In this document: one piece after another, positions 36,337 through 48,400 of the stretch | Layout: every line of letters begins with the position of its first letter | Numbering within the stretch: position 1 is the first letter of the stretch | Notes under the pieces: model-generated | What the model was told of the DNA's origin: nothing | What the model saw: the letters and a program-made list of their open reading frames with translations, nothing else | Database searches by the model: none | Made by a program: the position numbers and the translations under genes | Assembly (NCBI GenBank): GCA_016946835.1 | Contig: JACVTC010000179.1 | Span: forward strand, 257,501 to 306,567 | Direction: 5' to 3' | Origin: Neocallimastix lanati (nom. inval.) | Lineage: Eukaryota; Neocallimastigomycota; Neocallimastigomycetes; Neocallimastigales; Neocallimastigaceae | DNA: 49,067 nt

Positions 36337-39300
36337 ATACTAATGAAACTCACAAAGAATCCGATAATGAGAATGATGTAGAATTTATAGTTAGTGCGAC
36401 AAAAAGGAAGTTGACGACTAACGATGAAACTAGTGAAAATAATGAAAAGAGACAACGTAAAAGTCTCAAAGATAATCCTACCCCTATAACAACTCCTGCA
36501 ATAAGAAAGATAAAAGAGAAGGAAATAGAAAATAGAATAATTGTTAAAAATAAAAATCAACTACATCCTTCGATAATGGCGCAGCCTAATATAAATATTG
36601 AGAAAGCCAAAGAAAAACAAATTCGGAATAAAGAAAGAGCTAACTTTGGAAATAACAAGGGAAAAAGGAAGGAAAGGGAGGATAATATTACTATAAGAGA
36701 AAAGCAAAGTCTGGATTCTTCAAAACAAAGAAATAGCATCAGTACTACTAGTGATAAAATGCATCAACGATTAAATAAATTAATTGATAATGAAAACGAT
36801 AAAATTATTAAAACAAAACAAATCAATGAAATGGAAGTTATTGAAGTTCCTGAAAAGCTTAATGACGAAGGTCATGAGAATATTACATTACAGAAGCTCA
36901 TAGATTTTCAAGAGCCTAAAGAAAAAGCAACAATTAGTAGAACGCTTAGGAACATCAAGATGTGTAAGGATCAGGAAGAATATAATGTTTTACAAGATTT
37001 GAATGAAACCAAGTGTAATATTAGTTTCGGTCAGCTCCTCAATGTTTCTCCAAAAGTCAGAAGTCAAGTAAGTCAAGGATTAAAATTAGAAAAACCTGAA
37101 AAGAAAATAATAGGTGCATTAAACAATACTATTGCTGCTGCTACCTTGGTAAATAATATTGATCACTCTTATATTAGCAAAAGTAAGGAAACCTCAGAAG
37201 AAGATATTGCCATGGTTGATGTAACAGTAGATGAAATTCCTGGTAAAGCACTAATTGATTCTTGTAGCAATCTCAATGTTATCACAAAAAAATTTTATGA
37301 GAAATTACCTGGAAATTATGAAGAAGTAGGTATTAGTCGTGGAAGGATACGTTTAGCGACTAAGAATGATGAGTATTCAGAAGGAATCATTGTACGAATA
37401 CCTGTTAAGATTAATGATTATAAAATGATAGTAGATTTTCGTATAATTGATGATGATGACCCATTTTATGATTTGTTGATTAATTTTCAAACTCAAGTAG
37501 AACACAATCTTTTTATCCATCCTATAAGATATAGTTTATGTCAATTTAATTCTCAAGGACTAATCGACGTTATAGCTCCTATTAATAATAATTTCCAAGA
37601 AGAAGAAAAATTAGTATGTATAGTAAGGAAAATACTTGAAGATGAAGACACAACTAATGAATTAAAGAAACTTGAAGGTCTATCCCCGCAAGAGTATATC
37701 CATGATGAAAAATTTTTAGCAAGTCTTTGTAAAGATTATAAAGATGTAATAGTAAAATTACTTGAAGAAAACTTGGACATTATAGCGACATCTTCTGAAG
37801 AATTAACCCCGTCAGACTTAGCACCTCATAAGATTAACTTGAAAGCGAACGCAAAACCTGTTAAACAAAGATGTTACAGGGTAACCAAATTTAAATCGGA
37901 TATTATTAAAGAAGAACTAATTAAACTTATTAAGAAAAAGCTAGTTGTACCATCTTACTCAGAATGGTCTTCACCTGTTGTTGTGGTCCCAAAGGCTAAT
38001 GGAAAATGGAGATTGTGTGTGGACTACCGCAAGGTGAATGATCTAACCGAAAAAGACTCTTATGCCCTTCCATATATTGACGAGATATTTGACAGTTTAG
38101 ATGGTGCCAAAATCTTTACTACTATGGATCTATACTCAGGTTACCATCAAATCCTAATGGACGAAGAAAGTGTTGAAATAACCAGTTTTACAACCAAATT
38201 TGGCAACTACCAATTCAAAGTTATGCCTTTCGGATTAACTGGAGCTCCGGCTACCTTCCAACGGGAAATGAATAGAATTTTATTTCCTTTAATCGGAAAA
38301 TGTGTTTTCAACTTTATTGATGATATACTTATATATTCAAAAACTGTCGAAGAACATATCCAACACATAAAACAGGTTTTAGCAATCTTCAAGGAAAATA
38401 AATTAAAAATTAATATTGAAAAATGTCACTTTATGCAAACGGAAGTTGAAGTTCTTGGTCACAAGATTTCTACTAAGGGTCTTAGTCCTCAAAATAGTAA
38501 AATTGAAGCAATTAAAGCCTGGAAAGAACCCACGAATATACATGAGTTAAGATCATTCTTAGGTGCTGTAGGATATTATAGGAACTTTATAAATGAATAT
38601 GCTCAAACCTCAGCTCCTCTTTGTAAGCTATTAAGAAAAGGCGTAAAATATAAATGGAATAATGAACAAAAACAAAGTTTTACCAAATTAAAAGAAAAAT
38701 TAATTAATGCTCCTATTTTAAAATATCCTGATTTTTCCAAAGAATTCATTATTCGAACAGATGCATCATATGAAGGTATTGGTGGAGTTTTATTGCAGAA
38801 AGACGAATCGGAAATAGAACACCCGATTCATTTCATTAGCCGTAGCTTAACCAAAGCAGAAAAGAATTATGGAATAACCGATTTGGAAGGAACGGCTTTA
38901 TATTATTGTATTACTAAATTAAAACCTTATATTATGGGAAGCCCCTTTAGAACCATAGTTTTTACAGATCACAAACCTCTACTAGGTTTATTTAATAATA
39001 AGGAACCGAATAATGCACGACAAACAAGATGGTGTTTGACTGCAAGTATGCTAAAAGTGGATATTCGCTATGAGCAAGGTAAAAAGAATGTAGTAGCCGA
39101 CGCTTTATCTAGAATGAAGAACGATAAAGAACAAAAGGTATTAGCTATAAAAACGAATAAAGATGATGAAAATGATTCACTTTCTAAAGTAATTAAAGAA
39201 TTTATTGAAGAAAAATTTACAAAGATTGATGGTATAGATTATTTTATAGATGGAAATAATTATAGAAAACTTGTTACCGAAACAAATGAAAAACTAAAAT

Positions 39301-40334
39301 TAATTCTCGAAGCACATCATGTTGGCCATGAAGGTTATTATAAAACATATCAAAGACTTAGAAAAAGTTACTACTGGAATGATATGGTCAACGATATAAA
39401 ACGGATAATTTCAAAATGCGAAAAATGTCAGTTAAATCGCCCTCAGCCATATCCAGAACCAACCGAAAACATTCCAACAGAAGTTGAAGGCCCTTTTACT
39501 CATCTTGGACTTGATATTATTGGTCCCTTAATAAAGACTGGTAATAAAAACCAATATATCATTGTTGCGGTGGATTATTTCACAAAGTGGGTGGAGGCTG
39601 AACCTACTGAAAATATTACATCTAAGGACATCATTAAGTTTTTAATAAATGTTTTCGCTAGACATGGAGTTCCTCAAGTCATTACAACGGATAATGGCGT
39701 TCAATTCACATCGGATATGACTAAAATATTCCTGGACTTATATGATGTTTACGTAAAATTTACCACTACCTATCACCCAGAAAGTAATGGATTGGTTGAA
39801 AATAGGAATAAAGAAATTGGTAAATTATTGAGATTACTTGGTGAAGAAAATAAAGACTGGGATGAGGTATTACCTTCAGCCTTGTGGGCCCTTAGAACTA
39901 CAAAGAATTCTGTAACCAAACATTCTAGCTTCGAATTAGTTTATGGTCGTGAGGATCAACAGCCTTTCGACATTGCTGCTAGACCTACACAAGGAGTGAA
40001 TAAATCTTCAGATGAAATTCTTTTAGAAAAATTTATCTCACATTATAGGTGGACCATGGAAGCAGCTGAAAATGTAAAGAACGCAAGTAAATATTGGGCC
40101 AATCGAAGGGAAGAAAAAAATAGCATGAAAAATTCCAAAAACATAAGAATCGGTGATTTAGTTCTTGTTCGAAATTTTAGTCGTTCTAAATTAGAACCTT
40201 ATTTTGTCGGTCCTTTAAAAGTAATAAAAAAACAATTTAATACCGTAACACTTGCGGACCCAAATACTATGATTCAAATGAATCGTAATGTTCATTTGAA
40301 AAATATAGTAAAGTATAACTCAGCTATAGATTAG
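36222..40334 (+). CDS. pol: Pol of gypsy element 1 (protease, reverse transcriptase, RNase H, integrase)
   Basis: Made as a Gag-Pol fusion by -1 frameshift; in the pol frame there is no ATG near the start. After a long Lys/Glu/Asn-rich linker comes an aspartic protease-like segment (KALIDSCSNLNVI, Asp at 37257) with DSC in place of the usual DSG/DTG. The reverse transcriptase follows (SEWSSPVVVVPKANGKWRLC, MPFGLTGAPATFQ, FIDDILIYS at about 38313). RNase H has RTDASYEGIGGVLL, DLEGTALYY, FTDHKPL and DALSR. Integrase has an HHCC finger (HHVGHEG, then CEKCQ, about 39315-39430) and a DDE core: Asp in GLDIIGP, Asp in TTDNGVQF, Glu in LVENRN. A C-terminal GPY/F-like module (LEPYFVGPLKVI) ends it, and no chromodomain is seen. 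No internal stops. Confidence 0.96.
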   Translation, partial: PLKGRGSTPYKNKIASLQYKSIPSSTNDYNKEEKEDASYTNETHKESDNENDVEFIVSATKRKLTTNDETSENNEKRQRKSLKDNPTPITTPAIRKIKEKEIENRIIVKNKNQLHPSIMAQPNINIEKAKEKQIRNKERANFGNNKGKRKEREDNITIREKQSLDSSKQRNSISTTSDKMHQRLNKLIDNENDKIIKTKQINEMEVIEVPEKLNDEGHENITLQKLIDFQEPKEKATISRTLRNIKMCKDQEEYNVLQDLNETKCNISFGQLLNVSPKVRSQVSQGLKLEKPEKKIIGALNNTIAAATLVNNIDHSYISKSKETSEEDIAMVDVTVDEIPGKALIDSCSNLNVITKKFYEKLPGNYEEVGISRGRIRLATKNDEYSEGIIVRIPVKINDYKMIVDFRIIDDDDPFYDLLINFQTQVEHNLFIHPIRYSLCQFNSQGLIDVIAPINNNFQEEEKLVCIVRKILEDEDTTNELKKLEGLSPQEYIHDEKFLASLCKDYKDVIVKLLEENLDIIATSSEELTPSDLAPHKINLKANAKPVKQRCYRVTKFKSDIIKEELIKLIKKKLVVPSYSEWSSPVVVVPKANGKWRLCVDYRKVNDLTEKDSYALPYIDEIFDSLDGAKIFTTMDLYSGYHQILMDEESVEITSFTTKFGNYQFKVMPFGLTGAPATFQREMNRILFPLIGKCVFNFIDDILIYSKTVEEHIQHIKQVLAIFKENKLKINIEKCHFMQTEVEVLGHKISTKGLSPQNSKIEAIKAWKEPTNIHELRSFLGAVGYYRNFINEYAQTSAPLCKLLRKGVKYKWNNEQKQSFTKLKEKLINAPILKYPDFSKEFIIRTDASYEGIGGVLLQKDESEIEHPIHFISRSLTKAEKNYGITDLEGTALYYCITKLKPYIMGSPFRTIVFTDHKPLLGLFNNKEPNNARQTRWCLTASMLKVDIRYEQGKKNVVADALSRMKNDKEQKVLAIKTNKDDENDSLSKVIKEFIEEKFTKIDGIDYFIDGNNYRKLVTETNEKLKLILEAHHVGHEGYYKTYQRLRKSYYWNDMVNDIKRIISKCEKCQLNRPQPYPEPTENIPTEVEGPFTHLGLDIIGPLIKTGNKNQYIIVAVDYFTKWVEAEPTENITSKDIIKFLINVFARHGVPQVITTDNGVQFTSDMTKIFLDLYDVYVKFTTTYHPESNGLVENRNKEIGKLLRLLGEENKDWDEVLPSALWALRTTKNSVTKHSSFELVYGREDQQPFDIAARPTQGVNKSSDEILLEKFISHYRWTMEAAENVKNASKYWANRREEKNSMKNSKNIRIGDLVLVRNFSRSKLEPYFVGPLKVIKKQFNTVTLADPNTMIQMNRNVHLKNIVKYNSAID

Positions 40335-40357
40335 CTTGAGTCTTAGTGGGGGCATCT
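40335..40357 (+). other. Polypurine tract of element 1
   Basis: Between the pol stop and the 3' LTR. The purine-rich AGTGGGGG (about 40345-40352), a few bases before the TGGTAAAG of the LTR, is the probable plus-strand primer. Confidence 0.65.
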
Positions 40358-41199
40358 TGGTAAAGAACGAACATATAATGGATTATTAATTAGAATTTCA
40401 ACTTACTTTAGAATCCATTATATTATTCTTTACTTAATATTACTTTACTATATTTTCTATACTAAAATATTTTCTAAATATATTTTTTTTTATATTTTTA
40501 TTAAAAGTTTCTAAAATATTATCAATAATTCTATATTTTTACTATTAATATCAATATCTATAATTTACCTTAAATTTTATTATTTTATTAAAGTGTTTAT
40601 TATCAATATTAATATTTTATTTTTATTTTCAAATATATTATTATATTATTATTATATTGTATCAATATTAAACTTGTATTCTTTTTAGTATTTTATTTTA
40701 TTTTTAAATTGATTATTTAATATTTTTTTATTCCCCACAAATAAAATCAAATCTTAATTGATTAATAATAAATATTAAATATATTATAGTTTTTAAATTT
40801 ATTTTATATAAAATATAAGAATATTATATTAACATTCTTGATTAAAATAACTTTATTTTTCTGTAAAATCTTTTTAAATTTTGCTTGTTACTTTTCGTAT
40901 ATATTAAATAATTTAGTTTTAGTATATGAAAAATAATATAAAATTATATAAACAAAATTTATTAAAATAAAAATACTTATGAATTAGTTAATTTAAATTA
41001 ATATAAAATTTTAAGTAATTAGTAATAGTAAATATTTTTTTTTTTTTTAAATATGATAATAAAATGTAGAAAGGCTTTACATATTTATTTTTTTTCAAAA
41101 AGTATAAATAAGTGAAGTTTTTCAATAATTAAAATGTAGACAGAAAAATATTAAAAATAAATAATTAAATAAAATTCTAATAAAACCCGAACCATAACA
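40358..41199 (+). repeat. 3' LTR of gypsy element 1
   Basis: 842 bp, matching 32150-32991 except for a T5 versus T6 run and a T14 versus T13 run. No base substitution was noticed. It is followed by AAAA and then the 5' LTR of element 2. Confidence 0.95.
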
Positions 41200-41203
41200 A
41201 AAA

Positions 41204-42044
41204 TGGTAAAGAACGAACATATAATGGATTATTAATTAGAATTTCAACTTACTTTAGAATCCATTATATTATTCTTTACTTAATATTACTTTACTATATT
41301 TTCTATACTAAAATATTTTCTAAATATATTTATTTTTTTTATATTTTTATTAAAAGTTTCTAAAATATTATCAATAATTTTATATTTTTATTATTAATAT
41401 CAATATCTATAATTTAACCTTAAATTTTATTATTTTATTAAAGTGTTTATTATCAATATTAATATTTTATTTTTATTTTCAAATATATTATTATATTATT
41501 ATTATATTGTATCAATATTAAACTTGTATTCTTTTTAGTATTTTATTTTATTTTTAAATTGATTATTTTATATTTTTATTCCCCACAAATAAAATCAAAT
41601 CTTAATTGATTAATAATAAATATTAAATATATTATAGTTTTTAAATTTATTTTATATAAAATATAAGAATATTATATTAACATTCTTGATTAAAATAACT
41701 TTATTTTTCTGTAAAATCTTTTTAAATTTTGTTTGTTACTTTTCGTATATATTAAATAATTTAGTTTTAGTATATGAAAAATAATATAAAATTATGTAAA
41801 CAAAATTTATTAAAATAAAAATACTTATGAATTAGTTAATTTAAATTAATATAAAATTTTAAGTAATTAGTAATAGTAAATATTTTTTTTTAAATATGAT
41901 AATAAAATGTAGAAAGGCTTTACATATTTATTTTTTTTCAAAAAGTATAAATAAGTGAAGTTTTTCAATAATTAAAATGTAGACAGAAAAAAATATTAAA
42001 AATAAATAATTAAATAAAATTCTAATAAAACCCGAACCATAACA
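41204..42044 (+). repeat. 5' LTR of gypsy element 2
   Basis: 841 bp, TGGTAAAG...CCATAACA, with the same terminal hairpin as element 1. It differs from element 1's LTRs by a handful of substitutions and small indels. Confidence 0.95.
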
Positions 42045-42051
42045 TAATTTA

Positions 42052-42069
42052 TGGTGGAGATATCGGGGA
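42052..42069 (+). other. Primer-binding site of element 2
   Basis: Identical to the site at 32999-33016 and again 7 bp from the LTR. Confidence 0.8.
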
Positions 42070-42352
42070 ATATTAGAAAAATAAAATTTAATATTATTTA
42101 TTAATTAAATTATTTAACAAAGCCTTGGATATAGATTTCCGGGCTAAGTTTAACCTACATAGTAATTGGGCTAGTAGGCTCTGGACTGCTGTATTTTATA
42201 TTGAATACAGTAGCCGTGGTACCCGCGTGGCATGACGCCGTGAAGAGGCAAGCTGCACGTCAGACAGGGTATACTATCAGATTATCCATAAGTTTTGTTA
42301 AATAATAATAATTAATAATTTAATATTAATATTAATAATAATAAAAGTTATA

Positions 42353-42405
<53 letters not shown>

Positions 42406-42981
42406 TTGGAAAACTTTAGTTTTTGTAGTAACTTCATTTAATTATAGATTATAGAATAAAAAAATAATAATAAAAAAAAAAATAATAAAAAGTTAACAAA
42501 TTTACGAAGTTAATATTCGAGTAAGACAGTGTTAGCTTGCAGGATATTAATTTCATAAACTCTTATTTACAATTTTGCAAGGTTTTGTAGATTGTAAACG
42601 CGAGTATCTCAAGGAACAAATCCTTGACAATTAGGCAAATACGCCCTAGAACTATAAAACCTTCACGCTGAAGGCAACTACACACTTCAACAGGTGATAG
42701 TTTGTTCACTCGCGCAGAAAATAAGAGGTGGGTCAGGTTCGATCCCTGATAAAACCCTGGTCATTCTTGCGAAGTGACGTTAAAATATATAGTTTTTTTT
42801 TATTTTTATTTTAGGCTTTTATAAATTTGTTCGCCTATTATTATTATTATTATTATTATTATTTTTGCAATAAAATAAAAATATATATATATTTTTTTTC
42901 CTTTTATTAAAATAATAAATATTTCATTAATAAATTTTTTTTAATAAATAATAAATTAAATTTTTCTTTAGTGTAGAACAA

Positions 42982-43048
<67 letters not shown>

Positions 43049-43090
43049 TTTTTTTAACCAATAGTATTATCATAGATATAGATTTATATA

Positions 43091-43149
<59 letters not shown>

Positions 43150-44426
43150 TAATTAATGATAAATATTAAAATAATAAGCAAAAAAAATTTTTTTTTTTTT
43201 GTAGTACAAATTTTTAATTTTTTTTTTAAATAAGAATAAATTTTATAAATAAATTTTTTTTTTATATTAATAATTCTAAATAATAAATTGTAATTTTTTT
43301 TTTATGTTTATCAGTTTATTTTATTTTTTTTTAATATATACATGTACAATATATATATATAGAATATATAAAATTAGATTATTATTATTATTTTTCAAAT
43401 AAGTGTATTATTTTTATGATTTTATATAATTAAATTTTTTTTTTTTTCGAAATTTTTATAATTGAAATTTTTTTTTTGTGTGTTAAATTTTCTATTATTC
43501 GTTATATAATTAATTAAATTTTAATTAAAAAGAAAAATATAAATAAGCTGTCTTACAACTCTCTACGCGGGATAGTTGAACACCCACACATAATACTTTA
43601 TTGTTTTGATCTTGTTGATACTGGGAAGGATACGTTATTATCTTCTTTATTACTAACAATAAGTTAGCCAAATTAAAAAGAATTTAATATTGCTACCTTC
43701 TTTTTATTAAGTTTCTTAATAATTAACAATCGACATTATCAACTTATCAATAAAGAGCTAAGGGGACTTATTGTAAGAAGGGTTAACAAGCTATATATTT
43801 GATGGTTCAACACTATATAGTTTGGCTTGTATTTTAACTTTTTATTTAATATTTCATTAAAGGTTATAACAAAGAATTAATAGAATAATAAATATATACA
43901 AAAAAAAAAAAAATAAAAATAAAAATAAATATACATTATTATTATTATTTAAGTATTTATACAATTTGCTTTATGTTATATTAATTATTTTAATAAAGGA
44001 AATAAATATATTAAATAAAATTAAATAAAGAAGTTATTACTACAAATAAATTTAGAAAAAAAATTAAGATATACATATTCTGTGTATTAATGCTTAAGAG
44101 AATATAATAAATATTAAAATTCATAATAAAAAGCTTCAGATTTTCAAATTGCGTTTTTGAGTCTGAATTTATTTTTTTTTTTAGTTTCAGATTTTCGAAG
44201 GGTGTTTTCGAGTCTGAATTAATTTATCAGATTTTCAGAGAGAGATTCTGAGTCTGAATTATTATTGGAATAAAGAATTGGATTGTCAGAGGGTTTTCTG
44301 AGTCCATAATTATATTAGTATAAAACAAAGATAAATTTATTTTTTTTTTGTTATTAAATATATTTTTAAAGTAAACGTATTTTTAAATTGGATATCATAG
44401 CATTAATACCATTTTTAAATTTTCAA
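42070..44426 (+). other. Structured leader of gypsy element 2
   Basis: Colinear with 33017-35334: GC-richer islands at about 42113-42300, 42520-42780 and 43545-43830, and the four-hairpin block at 44135-44306. The three main A runs (about 42353, 42988, 43095) are each longer than in element 1. The short T runs vary in both directions. Confidence 0.7.
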
Positions 44427-45320
44427 ATGGCTGAAAATAAAATCAATTTTAAAGAATTAAAAAAGGAATTAAAAGATATCGAGAAAATTTCAAAGGAAAA
44501 TCTCGATATCAAATCTTGGGAATCAGAAATCCGATTATGGATAAAACTTGAGGAAGTTACTGATCCCAAAAAGATTTTTACCGCCTGCTTACTCACGTCT
44601 ACTGGAGAGCCTCGCGAAGTTATCCAGGATTTAATTGAAAGTTACAGTACCGATTCTGAATCAGAAAGTGAGGACGAAGAAGAAGAAGAATCTGATTCAG
44701 AAGAAAAGAAAAAAGATGAATATCCTTCCTTAAAGGAAATTGTAGAAGCAATAGAAACTTTTTATGGTCTTAAAGAAGACCAGAATATGTTACTTCGTGA
44801 GCTCCGTGCTTTAAGAATTAAAAGAAATGAGCGAGTAAAAGACTTTAATACTCGTTTCCGATCCATATATTTGAAATTAGATAAGAAAAGAAAGAAGCGA
44901 GTCAGTGTTCTCGATTATATTGATGCTCTTAGGAACAATGAAGAAGCTTGGAAAAAGGTCTCCCTTAAGGATGACATTTCTTTAAATCGGGCGTTTGACA
45001 TTGCCGAAAAGGTTGATAGAGTAATGAATTTGAGACCCTCAAAAGAGTATTCAACTGAAATTGTCAACCCAAGAATAAATATCAGGAATAATTATCAAAA
45101 CAACAGAAAGGTAGTAAGAGAGAATTATGAAGTTAGAAGCCCAAAAAGAAATAAAGATTACGAATTGGAGGACTTAACAAAAAAAATGAAAAATCTTACC
45201 ATTAAAGCCTGTTTTTATTGTAGCGATCCAGGACATTTGCAGTATAATTGTCCTAAGTTAAATGCAATTATTCAAGAAAATAAGAAACGGTTATATAGTG
45301 GAAAATCTTTAAACCACTAA
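44427..45320 (+). CDS. gag: Gag of gypsy element 2
   Basis: 297 codons, identical protein to the gag at 35335-36228, with a few silent changes such as AAG for AAA near 45011. The zinc knuckle CFYCSDPGHLQYNC is present. It ends two codons after the same slippery site. Confidence 0.95.
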   Translation: MAENKINFKELKKELKDIEKISKENLDIKSWESEIRLWIKLEEVTDPKKIFTACLLTSTGEPREVIQDLIESYSTDSESESEDEEEEESDSEEKKKDEYPSLKEIVEAIETFYGLKEDQNMLLRELRALRIKRNERVKDFNTRFRSIYLKLDKKRKKRVSVLDYIDALRNNEEAWKKVSLKDDISLNRAFDIAEKVDRVMNLRPSKEYSTEIVNPRINIRNNYQNNRKVVRENYEVRSPKRNKDYELEDLTKKMKNLTIKACFYCSDPGHLQYNCPKLNAIIQENKKRLYSGKSLNH

Positions 45321-45428
45321 AAGGGAGAGGAAGCACTCCCTATAAAAATAAAATAGCTTCATTACAATACAAATCCATTCCTAGTAGTACAAATGATTAT
45401 AATAAGGAAGAAAAAGAAGATGCTTCCT
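45308..45428 (+). promoter_or_regulatory. -1 ribosomal frameshift signal between gag and pol (element 2)
   Basis: TTTAAAC at 45308-45314, stem AGGGAG/CTCCCT at 45322-45327/45336-45341, and loop AGGAAGCA able to pair with TGCTTCCT at 45421-45428. Every paired base matches element 1. Confidence 0.85.
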
Positions 45429-48400
45429 ATACTAATGAAACTCACAAAGAATCCGATAATGGGAATGATGTAGAATTTATAGTTAGTGCGACAAAAAGGA
45501 AGTTGACGACTAACGACGAAACTAGTGAAAATAATGAAAAGAGACAACGTAAAAGTCTCAAAGATAATCCTACCCCTATAACAACTCCTGCAATAAGAAA
45601 GATAAAAGAGAAGGAAATAGAAAATAGAATAATTGTTAAAAATAAAAATCAAATACATCCTTCGATAATGGCGCAGCCTAATATAAATATTGAGAAAGCC
45701 AAAGAAAAACAAATTCGGAATAAAGAAAGAGCTAACTTTGGAAATAACAAGGGAAAAAGGAAGGAAAGGGAGGATAATATTACTATAAGAGAAAAGCAAA
45801 GTCTGGATTCTTCAAAACAAAGAAATAGCATCAGTACTACTAGTGATAAAATGCATCAACGATTAAATAAATTAATCGATAACGAAAACGATAAAATTAT
45901 TAAAACAAAACAAATCAATGAAATGGAAGTTATTGAAGTTCCTGAAAAGCTTAATGACGAAGGTCATGAGAATATTACATTACAGAAGCTCATAGATTTT
46001 CAAGAGCCTAAAGAAAAAGCAACAATTAGTAGAACGCTTAGGAACATCAAGATGTGTAAGGATCAGGAAGAATATGATGTTTTACAAGATTTGAATGAAA
46101 CCAAGTGTAATATTAGTTTCGGTCAGCTCCTCAATGTTTCTCCAAAAGTCAGAAGTCAAGTAAGTCAAGGATTAAAATTAGAAAAACCTGAAAAGAAAAT
46201 AATAGGTGCATTAAACAATACTATTGCTGCTGCTACTTTGGTAAATAATATTGATCACTCTTATATTAGCAAAAGTAAGGAAACCTCAGAAGAAGATATT
46301 GCCATGGTTGATGTAACAGTAGATGAAATTCCTGGTAAAGCACTTATTGATTCTTGTAGTAACCTCAATGTTATCACAAAAAAATTTTATGAGAAATTAC
46401 CTGGAAATTATGAAGAAGTAGGTATTAGTCGTGGAAGGATACGTTTAGCGACTAAGAATGATGAGTATTCGGAAGGAATCATTGTACGAATACCTGTTAA
46501 GATTAATGATTATAAAATGATGGTAGATTTTCGAATAATTGATGATGATGACCCATTTTATGATTTGTTGATTAATTTTCAAACTCAAGTAGAACACAAT
46601 CTTTTTATCCATCCTATAAGATATAGTTTATGTCAATTTAATTCTCAAGGACTAATCGACGTTATAGCTCCTATTAATAATAATTTCCAAGAAGAAGAAA
46701 AATTAGTATGTATAGTAAGGAAAATACTTGAAGATGAAGACACAACTAATGAATTAAAGAAACTTGAAGGTCTATCTCCGCAAGAGTATATCCATGATGA
46801 AAAATTTTTAGCAAGCCTTTGTAAAGATTATAAAGATGTAATAGTAAAATTACTTGAAGAAAACTTGGACATTATAGCGACATCTTCTGAAGAATTAACA
46901 CCGTCAGACTTGGCCCCTCATAAAATTAACTTGAAAGCGAACGCAAAACCTGTTAAACAAAGATGTTACAGAGTAACCAAATTTAAATCCGATATTATTA
47001 AAGAAGAACTAATTAAACTTATTAAGAAAAAGCTAGTTGTACCATCATATTCAGAATGGTCTTCACCTGTTGTTGTGGTCCCAAAGGCTAATGGAAAATG
47101 GAGATTGTGTGTGGACTACCGCAAGGTGAATGATCTAACCGAAAAAGACTCTTATGCCCTTCCTTATATTGACGAGATATTTGACAGTCTAGATGGTGCC
47201 AAAATCTTTACTACTATGGATCTATACTCAGGTTACCATCAAATCCTAATGGACGAAGAAAGTGTTGAAATAACCAGTTTTACAACCAAATTTGGCAACT
47301 ACCAATTCAAAGTTATGCCTTTTGGATTAACTGGAGCTCCGGCTACCTTCCAACGGGAAATGAATAGAATTTTATTTCCTTTAATTGGAAAATGTGTTTT
47401 CAACTTTATTGATGATATACTTATATATTCAAAAACTGTCGAAGAACATATCCAACACATAAAACAAGTATTAGCAATCTTCAAAAAACATAAATTAAAA
47501 ATTAATATTGAAAAATGTCACTTTATGCAAACGGAAGTTGAAGTTCTTGGTCACAAGATTTCTACTAAGGGTCTTAGTCCTCAAAATAGTAAAATTGAAG
47601 CAATTAAAGCCTGGAAAGAACCCACGAATATACATGAGTTAAGATCATTCTTAGGTGCTGTAGGATATTATAGGAACTTTATAAATGAATATGCTCAAAC
47701 CTCAGCTCCTCTTTGTAAGCTATTAAGAAAAGGCGTAAAATATAAATGGAATAATGAACAAAAACAAAGTTTTACCAAATTAAAAGAAAAATTAATTAAT
47801 GCTCCTATTTTAAAATATCCTGATTTTTCCAAAGAATTCATTATTCGAACAGATGCATCATATGAAGGTATTGGTGGAGTTTTATTGCAGAAAGACGAAT
47901 CGGAAATAGAACACCCGATTCATTTCATTAGCCGTAGCTTAACCAAAGCAGAAAAGAATTATGGAATAACCGATTTGGAAGGAACGGCTTTATATTATTG
48001 TATTACTAAATTAAAACCTTATATTATGGGAAGCCCCTTTAGAACCATAGTTTTTACAGATCACAAACCTCTACTAGGTTTATTTAATAATAAGGAACCG
48101 AATAATGCACGACAAACAAGATGGTGTTTGACTGCAAGTATGCTAAAAGTGGATATTCGCTATGAGCAAGGTAAAAAGAATGTAGTAGCCGACGCTTTAT
48201 CTAGAATGAAGAACGATAAAGAACAAAAGGTATTAGCTATAAAAACGAATAAAGATGATGAAAATGATTCACTTTCTAAAGTAATTAAAGAATTTATTGA
48301 AGAAAAATTTACAAAGATTGATGGTATAGATTATTTTATAGATGGAAATAATTATAGAAAACTTGTTACCGAAACAAATGAAAAACTAAAATTAATTCTC

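Larger units (their letters stand above)
32150..41199 (+). mobile_element. Complete Ty3/gypsy LTR retrotransposon, element 1
   Basis: 9050 bp: 842-bp LTRs (32150-32991 and 40358-41199), primer-binding site, 2.3-kb leader, gag, pol with protease, reverse transcriptase, RNase H and integrase in that order, and a G-rich polypurine tract. The order with integrase last defines Ty3/gypsy. Coding is uninterrupted except for the gag-pol frame change. The LTRs appear to differ only in the length of two T runs, so insertion was recent and the element may be active. It is flanked by AAAA on both sides (32146-32149 and 41200-41203). A second element of the same family starts immediately after. Confidence 0.96.

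Noticed and set aside
36270-36739. Antisense open frames opposite the start of pol (and 45362-45831 in element 2)
   Set aside because: Compositional shadows of the Lys/Glu/Asn-rich linker; no domain and no supporting context.
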